NCBI RefSeq assembly: GCF_028610625.1
Contig: NZ_JAQQWU010000016.1
Coordinates: forward strand, 1 to 64,000
Direction of reading: 5' to 3'
Length of the DNA stretch: 64,000 nucleotides
From: Guptibacillus spartinae
Lineage (GTDB): Bacteria > Bacillota > Bacilli > Bacillales > Guptibacillaceae
This document shows, in pieces, positions 8,279 through 17,299 of this stretch. A program made the position numbers and the translations under genes. Position 1 is the stretch's first letter. The number at the start of each line of letters is the position of its first letter. Below the pieces are notes generated by a model. That model had not been told where the DNA came from and did no database searches. It worked only from the letters and a program-made list of their open reading frames with translations.

Positions 8279-8635
8279 TTATCCCCCCAATTCCTGTTGT
8301 AATTTCTCTAACCCCTGTTCTAAATCTAATGCAGTTGGGACATTTTTCATCATAATACCTAAATCAATTAGCGTAATAGCGACAGCAGGTTGAATTCCTG
8401 TCAGTACTACTTTTGCCCCCATTAAATTTGACATGCGCACTACATCGCCTAAAACTTTAGCAATGAAAGAATCAATCATATCAACAGATGTTAAATCAAT
8501 TACAACGCCCTTTGCTCCTGTTTCGTGAATCTTCCCGAGCAAATCCTCCTGAAATTGAAGTGCAGTTTTGTCATCGAGATCAACTTGAATTGTAATTAAT
8601 AAATATTGATTCAGTTTTAATATAGGAATTCGCAT
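8279..8635 (-). CDS. rsbS: RsbS, STAS scaffold protein of the stressosome
   Basis: A 118-residue single STAS domain. The phosphorylatable serine lies in [15 protein letters not shown] (about residue 61). It forms the stressosome core with RsbR paralogues and holds RsbT in unstressed cells. Its gene is 12 nt downstream of rsbRA. Confidence 0.97.
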   Translation of the reverse strand: MRIPILKLNQYLLITIQVDLDDKTALQFQEDLLGKIHETGAKGVVIDLTSVDMIDSFIAKVLGDVVRMSNLMGAKVVLTGIQPAVAITLIDLGIMMKNVPTALDLEQGLEKLQQELGG

Positions 8636-8647
8636 AGTCTTCCCCCC

Positions 8648-9469
8648 TTACTCAATCTCAATCATTTTGCGTTTTGTCATTTCTAATGCAGTTTTCATGC
8701 CTTTAAATAACGTGCTTTTCGTTGGGAATTGACCAAGATCAATCCCAAGGTTAACGATTGTTTGAGCAATTTCTGGTCTAATTCCAACTAAAATACATTG
8801 TGCTCCAACAAGGCGAACGGCTTCTGCGGCCTGTATAATATGATGAGCAACCATCGTATCAACAACCGGGACTCCGGTAATATCAATAAGCACCACTTGT
8901 GATCTGTGTTTTATGACACCTGTTAACAAATTCTCCATTATCAACTTTGCTCGTTCAGTATCAATGGTTCCAATTAGTGGCATGACACTAATATTTTCGA
9001 ATACTGGGATAAGAGGAGCTGATAACTCTTGAAGAGCCACTTTCTGGATTGAAACAGTGTCTTCCCAATTTTTTGCACTTTCATTAATGAGCTGATTCAC
9101 AATAGGGTCAATCCAGCGATCGATTTCATCATACATACTGTATACTTTTTCATTGGATTGATTCGCATCCAATAGCACGGCTAGAATAATTCGACGGAAG
9201 TTTTGCAACCCTTGTGTTATATAACTCAGTCTCCAACCAATCTTCATTAAATGTTCAGCAAACTCGGTCATTCGATCAGTTGGCTTATGAACATTTTGTT
9301 CGATATGGGTGTAAATAATTTCAAACAGCTCTTTGTTCGTTTCTTCATAAGCTGCATCCGTTATTGACTGTAGTCGATGCTCATCACGAACCCTTTCCAT
9401 TTCATCCATCCATCTGTTATAGATTCGCTCACGACTTTCATTCAATAATTGTATAACTAACTTGTCCAT
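8648..9469 (-). CDS. rsbRA: RsbRA, stressosome sensor protein
   Basis: A 273-residue protein with an N-terminal non-heme globin-like helical domain (about 1-140), a linker helix, and a C-terminal STAS domain beginning LSAPLIPVFENISVMPLIG. The globin domains form turrets on the stressosome and are the presumed sensory inputs. The ATG at 9469 was chosen because GGGAGGAG lies 5 nt upstream; a longer frame starting 21 codons earlier lacks a ribosome site. It is the first gene of the rsb operon. Confidence 0.95.
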   Translation of the reverse strand: MDKLVIQLLNESRERIYNRWMDEMERVRDEHRLQSITDAAYEETNKELFEIIYTHIEQNVHKPTDRMTEFAEHLMKIGWRLSYITQGLQNFRRIILAVLLDANQSNEKVYSMYDEIDRWIDPIVNQLINESAKNWEDTVSIQKVALQELSAPLIPVFENISVMPLIGTIDTERAKLIMENLLTGVIKHRSQVVLIDITGVPVVDTMVAHHIIQAAEAVRLVGAQCILVGIRPEIAQTIVNLGIDLGQFPTKSTLFKGMKTALEMTKRKMIEIE

Positions 9470-9695
9470 CTTGCTCCTCCCTACGATCTTTCTACATTCA
9501 TTTATCTTCTCATTACAAGAAATGTCTCGCAATCATTCTGCTTTTCTAGTCTTAGCACATTACATCATTTTCATCTTAACACACTTTTCGACATAACTAG
9601 AAAATTCCCTGCTATCCCTACTACTAATTGTTCGTATAGAGAAGGGATCAATATGTCCCTATTCATTTCTGTAGCTTTGTCATTATAAGAAACGA

Positions 9696-9726
9696 TACAA
9701 AAAAAACTGCTCATAGGAGCAGCTTC
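9696..9726 (-). terminator. Terminator after ndoA
   Basis: On the minus strand the hairpin CTGCTC-CTAT-GAGCAG is followed by eight T residues. It separates the toxin-antitoxin genes from the sigma-B operon; the roughly 225 nt between this hairpin and rsbRA must hold the rsb promoter, for which I see only a weak TAAGAT -10 candidate. Confidence 0.8.
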
Positions 9727-9745
9727 GCTTGGTTATTATACGTTT

Positions 9746-10096
9746 TCAAAAATCAATAAGTCCAAGGCTGATCTGCAGGGCTTCTTGTACCCGTTGCATC
9801 ATACCCTCATCAAGGTGAGTGATTTTATCAGTTAGACGCTGTTTATCAATAGTACGAATTTGTTCTAGCAGTATAACCGAATCACGTTCAAATCCATAGC
9901 GCTTCGCATCGATTTCGACATGAGTGGGAAGCTTTGCTTTTTGAATTTGTGCCGTAATTGCAGCAACAATGACAGTAGGACTAAAACGATTCCCAATGTC
10001 GTTCTGAATAATCAAGACGGGTCTTACGCCACCTTGTTCAGAACCTACAACAGGAGAAAGGTCAGCAAAATACACATCACCTCGTTTGACAATCAA
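9746..10096 (-). CDS. ndoA: NdoA (EndoA/MazF), mRNA interferase toxin
   Basis: A 116-residue PemK/MazF-fold ribonuclease. Family features are the start [20 protein letters not shown], the RPVLIIQND block, and the [17 protein letters not shown] segment. In B. subtilis it cleaves mRNA at UACAU and is neutralised by EndoAI. It begins 4 nt after the antitoxin gene, and this pair upstream of rsbRA is the standard Bacillus arrangement. Confidence 0.97.
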   Translation of the reverse strand: MIVKRGDVYFADLSPVVGSEQGGVRPVLIIQNDIGNRFSPTVIVAAITAQIQKAKLPTHVEIDAKRYGFERDSVILLEQIRTIDKQRLTDKITHLDEGMMQRVQEALQISLGLIDF

Positions 10097-10100
10097 GCCA

Positions 10101-10379
10101 TTACACCCCGCTTACTAAGCGGTCCACGGTGTGCTCTGCTTCCTCCTCAACAAGAAAGGCTTCTGCTGCAAGGTTCAAGTTAATCTTAGCCATCTCCATG
10201 TACCCCTGGCGCATGGCGTCACGAATTTGTCGCTTCTTTCGTTCGCGAATATACATTGTCGTGGCCTGTGATATGAACTCGTTACGATCAAGCTGTTCCT
10301 GTTGAATAATACCATCCACCTCATTTAAAATATGTTGTGGGAGAGTTACAACAATCGATTTTTTGTTTGCCTCTGACAC
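10101..10379 (-). CDS. ndoAI: NdoAI (EndoAI), antitoxin of NdoA
   Basis: A 92-residue ribbon-helix-helix type antitoxin. The N-terminal strand-helix-helix ([28 protein letters not shown]) would bind DNA and dimerise, and the conserved C-terminal tail ([28 protein letters not shown]) would block the toxin. The GTG at 10379 is favoured because GGAGG lies 9 nt upstream; the ATG two codons earlier is only 3 nt from it. The chosen length matches B. subtilis EndoAI. Confidence 0.93.
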   Translation of the reverse strand: MSEANKKSIVVTLPQHILNEVDGIIQQEQLDRNEFISQATTMYIRERKKRQIRDAMRQGYMEMAKINLNLAAEAFLVEEEAEHTVDRLVSGV

Positions 10380-10513
10380 AAACATACACCTCCGAAGCAC
10401 TGCTACTCATATTGTATTCCACCATTAATCTTACCATTGCACGCGACGCATTGCAAAACAACTTTCCACAAGACTATTTCACCATATTCTTGCAAAATCC
10501 TTCTTTTATTTTA

Positions 10514-11680
10514 CTATTTTTTTAAAATTGTATTCATTACGCCTTTTTTTTCTCCATATTCTTTAAAAAGTCTCGGTACACGCGGTCCAATCATACAAGG
10601 AATTTCATAGTTTATCGTCTCAAGTCGCTCAGCAATGTCATCTATTGTAATTTCTTCTGAACCTTCTTTTCCAATCAGCGTCACTTTCGTACCGACCTCT
10701 ATTTTTGAAGGCAAGCGAACCATGAATTGATCCATACAAATGCGTCCAACGATTGGAGCACGCTCCCCGTTCACCAAAACATACGCATCACTTAGCTTGC
10801 GTATCCATCCATCAGCATATCCAATTGGAATCGTTCCAATCCATTCTCCCTCCGATGTGTGATACGTAGAACCATAGCTTATCGGTTCACCAGCCATCAT
10901 TTTCTTCACATGTACAACCTGACTGTATAAACGAAAAGCAGCATTTAATTTAAAAGGTTGAATGGATTTCATTTCTTGAGATGGACTCAAACCATACATT
11001 GAAATACCTAAACGAATTAAATTCCCTATTCGTTTCGGAACGCGAATTGATCCTGCGCTATTTCCAAGATGAACCCACTTTGGTTGTAAACCGTTTTCTT
11101 TAAGAAATGAAGCTAACTTTTCAAATTTATCTATTTGAATTTCAATAAATGGATTGCCTGGTTCATCAGCTGTTGCAAAGTGCGTATAAAATCCTTCTAC
11201 ATAAAAAGAAGAATGTGTTGCCAAGCACTCAATGAGCTGTTTAGCTTCATCTTCTTCCTTTATTCCAAGTCGCCCCATCCCTGTGTCAATTTTTAGATGG
11301 ATGTTTAGTAGCGTCTTGCCCAAGATACTAGCAGCTTCCTCTAACCATTTTTCTTGAAAAACAGTAAGGGTTATGCCATTCCTAGCCGCTACTTCTGCAT
11401 AAATTGGCGGAACCCACCCCAGTACAAGAATTGGAGCTTCAATGCCTGCTTCACGAAGAGCAATGGCTTCATCTAGAATAGCCACAGCTAAATATTCAGC
11501 ACCAGCACGCAAAGCCTTTTGTGCTACAGCCACAGCTCCGTGTCCATAACCATTCGCCTTTACAACAGCCATAACTGAAACTTCATTCGATACATATTTT
11601 TTAAATGACTTTACATTCTGTTCAATAGCATCTAGATCTACCTCAGCCCATGTTCCACGGTAAAACTCCTGATTGTCCAT
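10514..11680 (-). CDS. alr: Alanine racemase
   Basis: A 388-residue fold-type III PLP enzyme that makes D-alanine for peptidoglycan. The PLP lysine is in VMAVVKANGYGHGA (about residue 38), the second catalytic base is the tyrosine in ISYGSTYHTSEG (about 265), and MYGLSPS marks the barrel. The ATG at 11680 follows GGGAGGAA at a good distance; a longer frame exists but has no ribosome site. The position between ydcC and ndoAI is conserved in Bacillus. Confidence 0.97.
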   Translation of the reverse strand: MDNQEFYRGTWAEVDLDAIEQNVKSFKKYVSNEVSVMAVVKANGYGHGAVAVAQKALRAGAEYLAVAILDEAIALREAGIEAPILVLGWVPPIYAEVAARNGITLTVFQEKWLEEAASILGKTLLNIHLKIDTGMGRLGIKEEDEAKQLIECLATHSSFYVEGFYTHFATADEPGNPFIEIQIDKFEKLASFLKENGLQPKWVHLGNSAGSIRVPKRIGNLIRLGISMYGLSPSQEMKSIQPFKLNAAFRLYSQVVHVKKMMAGEPISYGSTYHTSEGEWIGTIPIGYADGWIRKLSDAYVLVNGERAPIVGRICMDQFMVRLPSKIEVGTKVTLIGKEGSEEITIDDIAERLETINYEIPCMIGPRVPRLFKEYGEKKGVMNTILKK

Positions 11681-11734
11681 TCCAACTTCCTCCCACAACA
11701 ATACACTCTGCCCTCTATTTTAGGAGATTTTACG

Positions 11735-11850
11735 AAAAGCGCAAGCGGCTTGTTTTGTTCGGACAATTGCTGAAGCGACTCGAGGAACGCTGGACAAGAA
11801 AAAAGCAAGCGCCTCGTTTATCCCCGACTAGCTTAAGGGAGATCTCAATG
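11735..11850. repeat. Degenerate intergenic repeat related to the 43 kb tandem repeat
   Basis: Two short units start with the AAAAGC(G)CAAGCG pattern (about 11735 and 11800); the second continues GCCTCGTTTATCCCCGAC and matches the unit start AAAAGCGGAAG...TTTAGCC-CGACAAGC seen at 43021. Between them lies GAAGCGACTCGAGGAACGCTGGAC, which resembles the internal part of that repeat. No gene is seen between alr and ydcC here. Elements of this kind are dispersed in many Bacillaceae genomes. Confidence 0.5.
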
Positions 11851-11866
11851 TGAACCAGCTTCTTTC

Positions 11867-11902
11867 CAAAAAAGGTTCAGCCATTAATCATAGCTGAACC
11901 TC
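11867..11902 (-). terminator. Terminator of ydcC
   Basis: A hairpin AGGTTCAGC / GCTGAACCT with an 11-nt loop is followed by TTTTTT on the minus strand, directly after the ydcC stop. Confidence 0.85.
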
Positions 11903-11911
11903 TTTGAAGTA

Positions 11912-12916
11912 TTATTTAATTTCCGTCATGCCGTACACTGACCTCGCAACGGCGGCCATCTCTTCCTGAGATAAATCAGTTGACGCAAGGAAGAAATCAA
12001 CCCCATTATGATGCCAGGACACTGTCGTATCTGTCATAATCCCCATTGTAAATCCTAAATCAATTGGTTGCCCATCACTAACGGTAACCGGAGCACTCGT
12101 TTCGAGGGCAGCCTCGCTTTTCTCTTCAATTAATGTGAATGATTTTTCACCAGTAAAGCTTAGCATCACTTTATTGGTTGCCACTTCTTTCTCATCCGTT
12201 AGCCCCGTTCCTTGTGGTTCATACATTGGATACACGACTTCAAAAGGCTCATTTGTCGTGGCTAATACCGGTACTTCTAGCTGAGCTGCTGTCATGTTTC
12301 GCTCCATATCAAAAGCACCTTTATCAAATGAAGCATTGAATTTCATATTCGAAAATTCAATATCAACAAGTGGCTTTTGATCCTGATTCATAATCGTTAC
12401 TTTTTCTGGGGCAAGGTCTTTTTTATTTAATTGAATCGATTGAGTGGACAAGTTCTTATTCTGGTAATTTGTTTTCGTGGTAAACACATAATCATTTTCC
12501 TTCGCTTCAAATTGAGCGCCAGAATCATTTAAGATATCCTGTACGAGCGTATTATAGAGATAAGCCTGACTCCCGTTTTCAGGCCAATCACTTTGGAAAC
12601 GAAAACTTTTATTTAAGGCAGGGGTAAGCACAAAAACCCCTTCATCGTTTCGTAAGATGATTTGACTTTGTTCTTTTGATTCATTTTTCAATTCCACTCG
12701 ATAATAAGATGGCTTTTGGTACCAAATCTCCACATCATAACGCTGGGGTTCTTCTCCTGTTTCAAGCGTCATATTAGCATTAACTTTATAACCTTCCATT
12801 TCGTTCAGTTTCTTATCTAGATCCTTCACAACGTCTTCCTGACTTTTTTGACCGCAACCTGCAAGGGCTACAAGCATGAATATACTGATTAGTAGAACAG
12901 CACCGAACTTTTTCAC
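11912..12916 (-). CDS. ydcC: Outer-surface lipoprotein YdcC (LolA-like fold)
   Basis: A 334-residue lipoprotein. The signal peptide ends in lipobox LAGC (Cys about residue 21), so the mature protein is anchored to the outer face of the membrane. The body, with segments such as YDVEIWYQKPSYYRVEL and a second half about adding Met-rich strands, resembles the LolA/LolB-like fold of YdcC/sporulation lipoproteins. The start is GTG with AAAGGAG about 11 nt upstream. It sits between nnr and alr, the conserved order; its exact role is unknown. Confidence 0.85.
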   Translation of the reverse strand: MKKFGAVLLISIFMLVALAGCGQKSQEDVVKDLDKKLNEMEGYKVNANMTLETGEEPQRYDVEIWYQKPSYYRVELKNESKEQSQIILRNDEGVFVLTPALNKSFRFQSDWPENGSQAYLYNTLVQDILNDSGAQFEAKENDYVFTTKTNYQNKNLSTQSIQLNKKDLAPEKVTIMNQDQKPLVDIEFSNMKFNASFDKGAFDMERNMTAAQLEVPVLATTNEPFEVVYPMYEPQGTGLTDEKEVATNKVMLSFTGEKSFTLIEEKSEAALETSAPVTVSDGQPIDLGFTMGIMTDTTVSWHHNGVDFFLASTDLSQEEMAAVARSVYGMTEIK

Positions 12917-12978
12917 TCTATCCCCAACTCCTTTGCCTCATTTAAAACGACAAAGGAGGTTCCTGTGTGGTGAAAAAC

Positions 12979-14508
12979 CTATCCGTGATGTTGCTTCAGA
13001 AATGAATGCAGAACGGTTGGTATTGTAGCAATGACGTCTGTTGCCAGTACATCGAGAGTAGAATGAGCTGTTTGCACCAGAGTGTCTGCTGATTGGCCAT
13101 GTAAATAAACCGCGTTGCTAATCCCCTCTTGAATGGATCTGCTGTGCATGACAAAGGCAAGTATCATGCCGGTTAACACGTCACCCGAGCCTCCTTTAGC
13201 TAGCGCCGGATTACCTGTTGTATTCACAAATTGACTTCCATCAGGGGCAGTCACAATCGTATAAGGGCCTTTCAACACAAGATAAACACCGAACTCTTTA
13301 GCAAATGCACGCGATATCTCAAACCGCTTGCTTTGCACTTCTTTAATCGACAAACCAGTTAACCTGGCCATTTCACCAGGATGAGGTGTCAATACAGTTG
13401 GTGCTTTTCTTGTTTTCAGACGTTCCTTCAATTCTGATAAGTGATACAATGCATCTGCGTCCAAAATAAGGAGCGAATCCGTCGTTAATGTCGTTTCAAC
13501 GATTTGCTTACACCCCGATTTCCTTCCAAGTCCTGGTCCAACGGCAATACCATCAAAAGAGGCCAGATCCTCTGAAACCTCACCAGAGAAAAATCCACTG
13601 TTGGATGGCCACCCCTGAAAGATTGTTTCAACTACGGACCCTGCTGTCACCGAAAGGATCTCCTCTGGAACAGAAGCTTGTATTAAACCAGCTCCACTTC
13701 GATAGGCTGCTTTCGCTGTCATAATTGGAGCGCCAACCATTCCTCTTGATCCTCCAATGACCAGACCTTTTCCATGGCTTCCTTTATGAGAGGATGCCGA
13801 TCGATTAGAAAGCGTGCGATGAACATCTGATTTTTCCCAGATCATTCGATCACATGATGAGAAAGCTGCTTGGGGAAGACCAATGTTAACCACCACTAAT
13901 TCTCCATAGAAATCGGCATCAGGGTAAAGAAAGGCTCCTATCTTTGGACACTGAATCGTATACGTGAAATCAGCACGAATGGGATCGCACTTCTCATCGT
14001 ATCCACCGTTAGCCTGTAAACCACTCGGAAGGTCCACTGATAATACCATCGCAGAGGATGAATTCACCTGCCGAATCACTTTATCATATGGTGATCGTAC
14101 AGCCCCAGCTAGACCGATCCCTAATAGGCAATCAATGATAACGTTATACTGTGGAAGAGAGTCGACAAATGCTTTTCCATCTTCGTATGCCTTCCATTTG
14201 TAGGTGAGGTTCTGATAAATGTCTAGATGGATTTTAGCATCGCCCTTTACTTTAGATTGAGGTGGGATTAACCAAAGATCCACATCAAATCCAAGTTCTT
14301 TTAGATACCTTCCAAGTACAACGCCGTCGCCTCCATTATTCCCTGTCCCAATCAATAGAGCGATTCGCTCATTCTTACGGAGTTTGCTCTTCATTGCTTC
14401 AAATAGGGATTTCCCCGCATTCTCCATCAACATAGCACCAGCTATTCCAATCTCCTCCATGGCAAACCGGTCCGCTTCATACATTTCTTCTCCGGATACG
14501 ATTCTCAC
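12979..14508 (-). CDS. Bifunctional NAD(P)H-hydrate epimerase / ADP-dependent NAD(P)H-hydrate dehydratase
   Basis: A 509-residue fusion that repairs hydrated NAD(P)H. The N-terminal YjeF_N epimerase domain (about 1-210) has LLIGTGNNGGDGVVLGRYL and the aspartate-containing VDLPSGL. The C-terminal ribokinase-like dehydratase domain (about 225-505) has VLTPHPGEMARLTG and the ATP/ADP-site KGGSGDVLTGMI. The GTG at 14508 is favoured: AGGAGG lies 8 nt upstream, whereas the longer frame has no such signal. It is downstream of acpS and upstream of ydcC. Confidence 0.93.
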   Translation of the reverse strand: MRIVSGEEMYEADRFAMEEIGIAGAMLMENAGKSLFEAMKSKLRKNERIALLIGTGNNGGDGVVLGRYLKELGFDVDLWLIPPQSKVKGDAKIHLDIYQNLTYKWKAYEDGKAFVDSLPQYNVIIDCLLGIGLAGAVRSPYDKVIRQVNSSSAMVLSVDLPSGLQANGGYDEKCDPIRADFTYTIQCPKIGAFLYPDADFYGELVVVNIGLPQAAFSSCDRMIWEKSDVHRTLSNRSASSHKGSHGKGLVIGGSRGMVGAPIMTAKAAYRSGAGLIQASVPEEILSVTAGSVVETIFQGWPSNSGFFSGEVSEDLASFDGIAVGPGLGRKSGCKQIVETTLTTDSLLILDADALYHLSELKERLKTRKAPTVLTPHPGEMARLTGLSIKEVQSKRFEISRAFAKEFGVYLVLKGPYTIVTAPDGSQFVNTTGNPALAKGGSGDVLTGMILAFVMHSRSIQEGISNAVYLHGQSADTLVQTAHSTLDVLATDVIATIPTVLHSFLKQHHG

Positions 14509-14565
14509 AACAGGTCCCTCCTGACCGTGGTAAATTATATGAGGCAAGTCTTCATCATATGCAGA

Positions 14566-14925
14566 CTAGCTTGACGAGCATTCAATAATGATTTGCGCTA
14601 CCGCATGTTTCTTTGTATGCGATATAGAAATATGTACGATTTCAGTTGCATCCTTTGTTTCGATATATGGAGCCCCATCCGTCGATTTTTGGACGCAAAT
14701 ATCTTGCCAACTAAGCTTACCAATTCCTGTTCCTCTTGCTTTTGCATAGGCCTCTTTAGCCGCAAAACGCCCAGCAAGAAATTCAATCCTTCGATGGCCA
14801 TTTAATAAGTGATAAGTAACTAACTCACTTTCTGTTAGAATACGTTTTGCAAAGGAATCCTTTCGTGTAACGGCTTTTTTTATGCGATCAAGCTCAATCA
14901 TATCAATACCAATTCCTTTAATCAT
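14566..14925 (-). CDS. acpS: Holo-[acyl-carrier-protein] synthase
   Basis: A 119-residue AcpS-type phosphopantetheinyl transferase. The magnesium-binding aspartate is in GIGIDMIELDRI (residue 8) and the catalytic glutamate is in AGRFAAKEAYAKA (about residue 58). It transfers 4'-phosphopantetheine from CoA to ACP for fatty acid synthesis. It lies divergent from the rhomboid gene, as in B. subtilis. Confidence 0.97.
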   Translation of the reverse strand: MIKGIGIDMIELDRIKKAVTRKDSFAKRILTESELVTYHLLNGHRRIEFLAGRFAAKEAYAKARGTGIGKLSWQDICVQKSTDGAPYIETKDATEIVHISISHTKKHAVAQIIIECSSS

Positions 14926-15074
14926 GACAAAACTCCTTCGTACTAAATCTTAGAAAGTTAGCATAGTGTTTTCAATAGTGATTTTTGATTGAGCTATGCT
15001 AAACTAAAAAGAAATAAACATTCTTCTTTCAAAAATTAGTCTTTGTAATAGCGTTCAAGAAAGGTGGTCGACCT

Positions 15075-15836
15075 ATGTTTATACGAAATGAAGATTTTCG
15101 CTCATTTATTCGTTACTATCCTATCATCTCCATACTTATTGGTATACATATCCTCCTCTTCATTCTCGTAAACCTGTTTGGAATGTTCTCGATACTGAGG
15201 CTCGGTGTAGGTTACAATAGAGCAATTGAACTTGGAGAATACTGGAGACTCGTCACGCCAATCTTCCTTCATGGAGGATTTGCCCACGTCCTCTTCAATT
15301 CCTTTTCGCTCTACCTCTTTGGACCTGCTCTTGAACAAATGCTTGGAAAAGCTAAGTTCTTGATTGGATATTTCGGGGCTGGCATTATTGCAAATATCGC
15401 GACCTTCTATTTGCAAGATAGTAACTTTAGTCATGTCGGCGCTTCAGGTGCAATCTTTGGATTGTTTGGGATCTATTTCTACATGGCTTTTTACCGCAAA
15501 GAATTAATCGACCAGGCAAATTCTCAACTCATCCTAATGATTCTTGGAATTGGTCTTGTTATGACGTTCATCAGTCCAAATATTAACATTCTGGGGCACC
15601 TCTTTGGCTTTATTGGAGGAGCCGCCCTTGCACCGATTCTTCTAATTGGGGCAAAACCCTTTATTAACCGTGGAATTATTCGTGTAAGACGCACAGCAGA
15701 TAGTGGAGAAATTCGCTTCAAACCAAATCGATGGCAGCGGAGAAAAATACGGCATGGTTCCTCTGGTGGAGGGAAAATTATCTGGGGTATTTTTATCGCT
15801 CTTGTCGTCCTAGGGTTTATTGCACGCTACTTATAG
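15075..15836 (+). CDS. ydcA: Rhomboid family intramembrane serine protease (YdcA)
   Basis: A 253-residue membrane protein with about six transmembrane segments. The catalytic serine is in GASGAIFG (Ser124) and the histidine in LGHLFGFIGG (His175); the HGGFAHVLFN loop with Asn75 is typical of rhomboids. It cleaves substrates within the membrane; its target is unknown. AAAGGTGG precedes the ATG. The basic C-terminal tail (VRRTADSG...RWQRRKIRHG) lies before one last membrane helix. Confidence 0.92.
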   Translation: MFIRNEDFRSFIRYYPIISILIGIHILLFILVNLFGMFSILRLGVGYNRAIELGEYWRLVTPIFLHGGFAHVLFNSFSLYLFGPALEQMLGKAKFLIGYFGAGIIANIATFYLQDSNFSHVGASGAIFGLFGIYFYMAFYRKELIDQANSQLILMILGIGLVMTFISPNINILGHLFGFIGGAALAPILLIGAKPFINRGIIRVRRTADSGEIRFKPNRWQRRKIRHGSSGGGKIIWGIFIALVVLGFIARYL

Positions 15837-15840
15837 TTAA

Positions 15841-15889
15841 CAATGTAAAAGACCAGTGATGATTACTTCATCACTGGTCTTTTACATTG
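15841..15889. terminator. Bidirectional terminator between ydcA and the PAS-STAS gene
   Basis: A perfect long inverted repeat: a 22-bp stem from CAATGTAAAAGACC to GGTCTTTTACATTG with a 5-nt loop. A and T runs in the stem flanks serve both convergent genes. Confidence 0.85.
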
Positions 15890-16652
15890 GTGCCTCATTT
15901 AAATAATAATGAACGGCATTTTTTAAATTTCCTCTAATATCAAAATTTTGATTTAATACAAAATCATGATTGGCTAGATGCCGAGCATGATTAGGTTTAA
16001 TGCCGCATAGAATTGGCGATACTCCGACGACCTCAAGCATACTACAGAATGAAATCAGTGCGAGCACACCACTAGCCTGTACATCACCAATCCCACTAAA
16101 GTCTAAGATCACCCGCTCATAATCTCCATCTTGAAGCGTTTGTAGCAAGTGATGTTCGTTCACATGAAAGAGGTTTTCCTCAAGCTCTCCAAACAAGGGA
16201 ATAATACCAAGTGTTGCTGAAATGGGGAGAAAGGGGCTTGAAAGCTGCTTCACCTTCATTAAAGCTACTTCAAGCTCTTCTTTTTTATCGAGGAGATCAA
16301 AATTTGTATCAGCAAGTCTTTCCTGCTGTCTTTGAAGTGCCTCTGAAAGCTTTTCCAATCGTTCATCTTGCCTTACACATACCAGCTGCCCCCCGCCATT
16401 CATTGACCACTTAGCATAAACGTGAAACAAGGAATAAGGGGACTGTGCAGTACCCATCACCAATTCAACTTCTGATTCTTTTAAAAGGGGATTTAACATT
16501 TTGGCAGCTTTTTTACGACTATCCATATCGACTAGCTCTAAAAAAGAAGAACGTGGAGAGAAAGCTTCAGTGGCAAGCTTTGATTGTGAAAGAATATTTA
16601 GCTCTTCATCAACTAAAAAAGCTGGCAAGGGATGATCATTAATATCGAACAT
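15882..16652 (-). CDS. PAS-STAS protein, RsbR-type stressosome sensor paralogue
   Basis: A 256-residue protein with an N-terminal PAS-like domain (about 1-105, starting DINDHPLPAFLVDEELNIL), a charged coiled coil (about 105-145) and a C-terminal STAS domain beginning LSSPFLPISATLGIIPLFG, the hallmark opening of RsbR proteins. This predicts an additional input subunit for the sigma-B stressosome. The PAS part lacks the LOV cysteine motif NCRFLQ, so it is not a YtvA-type flavin photoreceptor. Its start overlaps the end of the B12-binding gene (good GGGAG site within it). Signal and partner are inferred. Confidence 0.8.
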   Translation of the reverse strand: MFDINDHPLPAFLVDEELNILSQSKLATEAFSPRSSFLELVDMDSRKKAAKMLNPLLKESEVELVMGTAQSPYSLFHVYAKWSMNGGGQLVCVRQDERLEKLSEALQRQQERLADTNFDLLDKKEELEVALMKVKQLSSPFLPISATLGIIPLFGELEENLFHVNEHHLLQTLQDGDYERVILDFSGIGDVQASGVLALISFCSMLEVVGVSPILCGIKPNHARHLANHDFVLNQNFDIRGNLKNAVHYYLNEAPM

Positions 16653-17295
16653 TTTTCATACTCCCTTTCCGCTCTTCCAGCCATTCACGAACACGATGTA
16701 AATCAGGAACTAACGTTGTATGTTCAGAACAATACTTAGCCAAATTGTACTGTGACGTAAGCCTCCCTCCAACTAAGACTTCTGGAGGGTTTTTCAACGC
16801 TTCAAGCTCAGTCACATAACGATTTAATCGCTCAGCATGATACAAGATTGCAACCGAAATTCCAACTACTGAAGCTCCCCATTTCTCCGTTTTTTCTACT
16901 GCGTATTCTAGAGGCAAGTTTGCTCCGAATAGCTTTGTTTGCCAACCATATTCTTGAAACAACAACGATATCATTTTTAAGCCTAAGTAATGCTGTTCTT
17001 GCTCAATGCAAAGAAAAAGAGCTTTCGGACCATTTTCGTTCTTATTCGTAATCTTCCTATAATGAGCATATCGAGAAAGAACATAATCACACGTAGTAGT
17101 AGCTAAGTGCTCGTCCGCAACTGATATTTCATTTTCTTCCCACAGCTTCCCAATGCGTTGCATGGCTTTCGTGAGAGCTTCAAAGGTTAAATGACTGTTT
17201 GCCATTAGTTCAGCCTGGTCTGTTATTCTTTCCCATGCTTGATCTTGATCCCCTTCAAGAAAGTCATCTGTTAACTTGTTGATATCTATCGTCAC
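16639..17295 (-). CDS. Cobalamin-binding sensor protein (CarH/LitR-like B12 domain without a DNA-binding domain)
   Basis: A 218-residue protein. Residues 1-85 look like the helical cap of B12 photoreceptors with the signature W-x9-EH (W52, E62, H63), and the rest is a Rossmann-like B12-binding domain with E-x-H-x-x-G (E100, H102, G105), where H102 would be the lower axial ligand. This signature pair marks CarH/LitR-type adenosylcobalamin light sensors, but no MerR domain is present. The GTG at 17295 is preferred (GAGGTG 5 nt upstream), 4 nt after the previous gene. Co-transcription with a PAS-STAS protein suggests output by protein-protein contact. Cofactor and light response are inferred. 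Confidence 0.8.
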   Translation of the reverse strand: MTIDINKLTDDFLEGDQDQAWERITDQAELMANSHLTFEALTKAMQRIGKLWEENEISVADEHLATTTCDYVLSRYAHYRKITNKNENGPKALFLCIEQEQHYLGLKMISLLFQEYGWQTKLFGANLPLEYAVEKTEKWGASVVGISVAILYHAERLNRYVTELEALKNPPEVLVGGRLTSQYNLAKYCSEHTTLVPDLHRVREWLEERKGSMKNVRY

Positions 17296-17299
17296 ATGC

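Noticed and set aside
9470-9532. Longer N-terminus for RsbRA starting at 9532
   Set aside because: There is no ribosome site; GGGAGGAG lies just before the ATG at 9469, and family alignments begin there.
15882-16652. LOV-domain blue-light receptor (YtvA type)
   Set aside because: The PAS region has no NCRFLQ-type flavin-binding motif, so a flavin photoreceptor is not supported.
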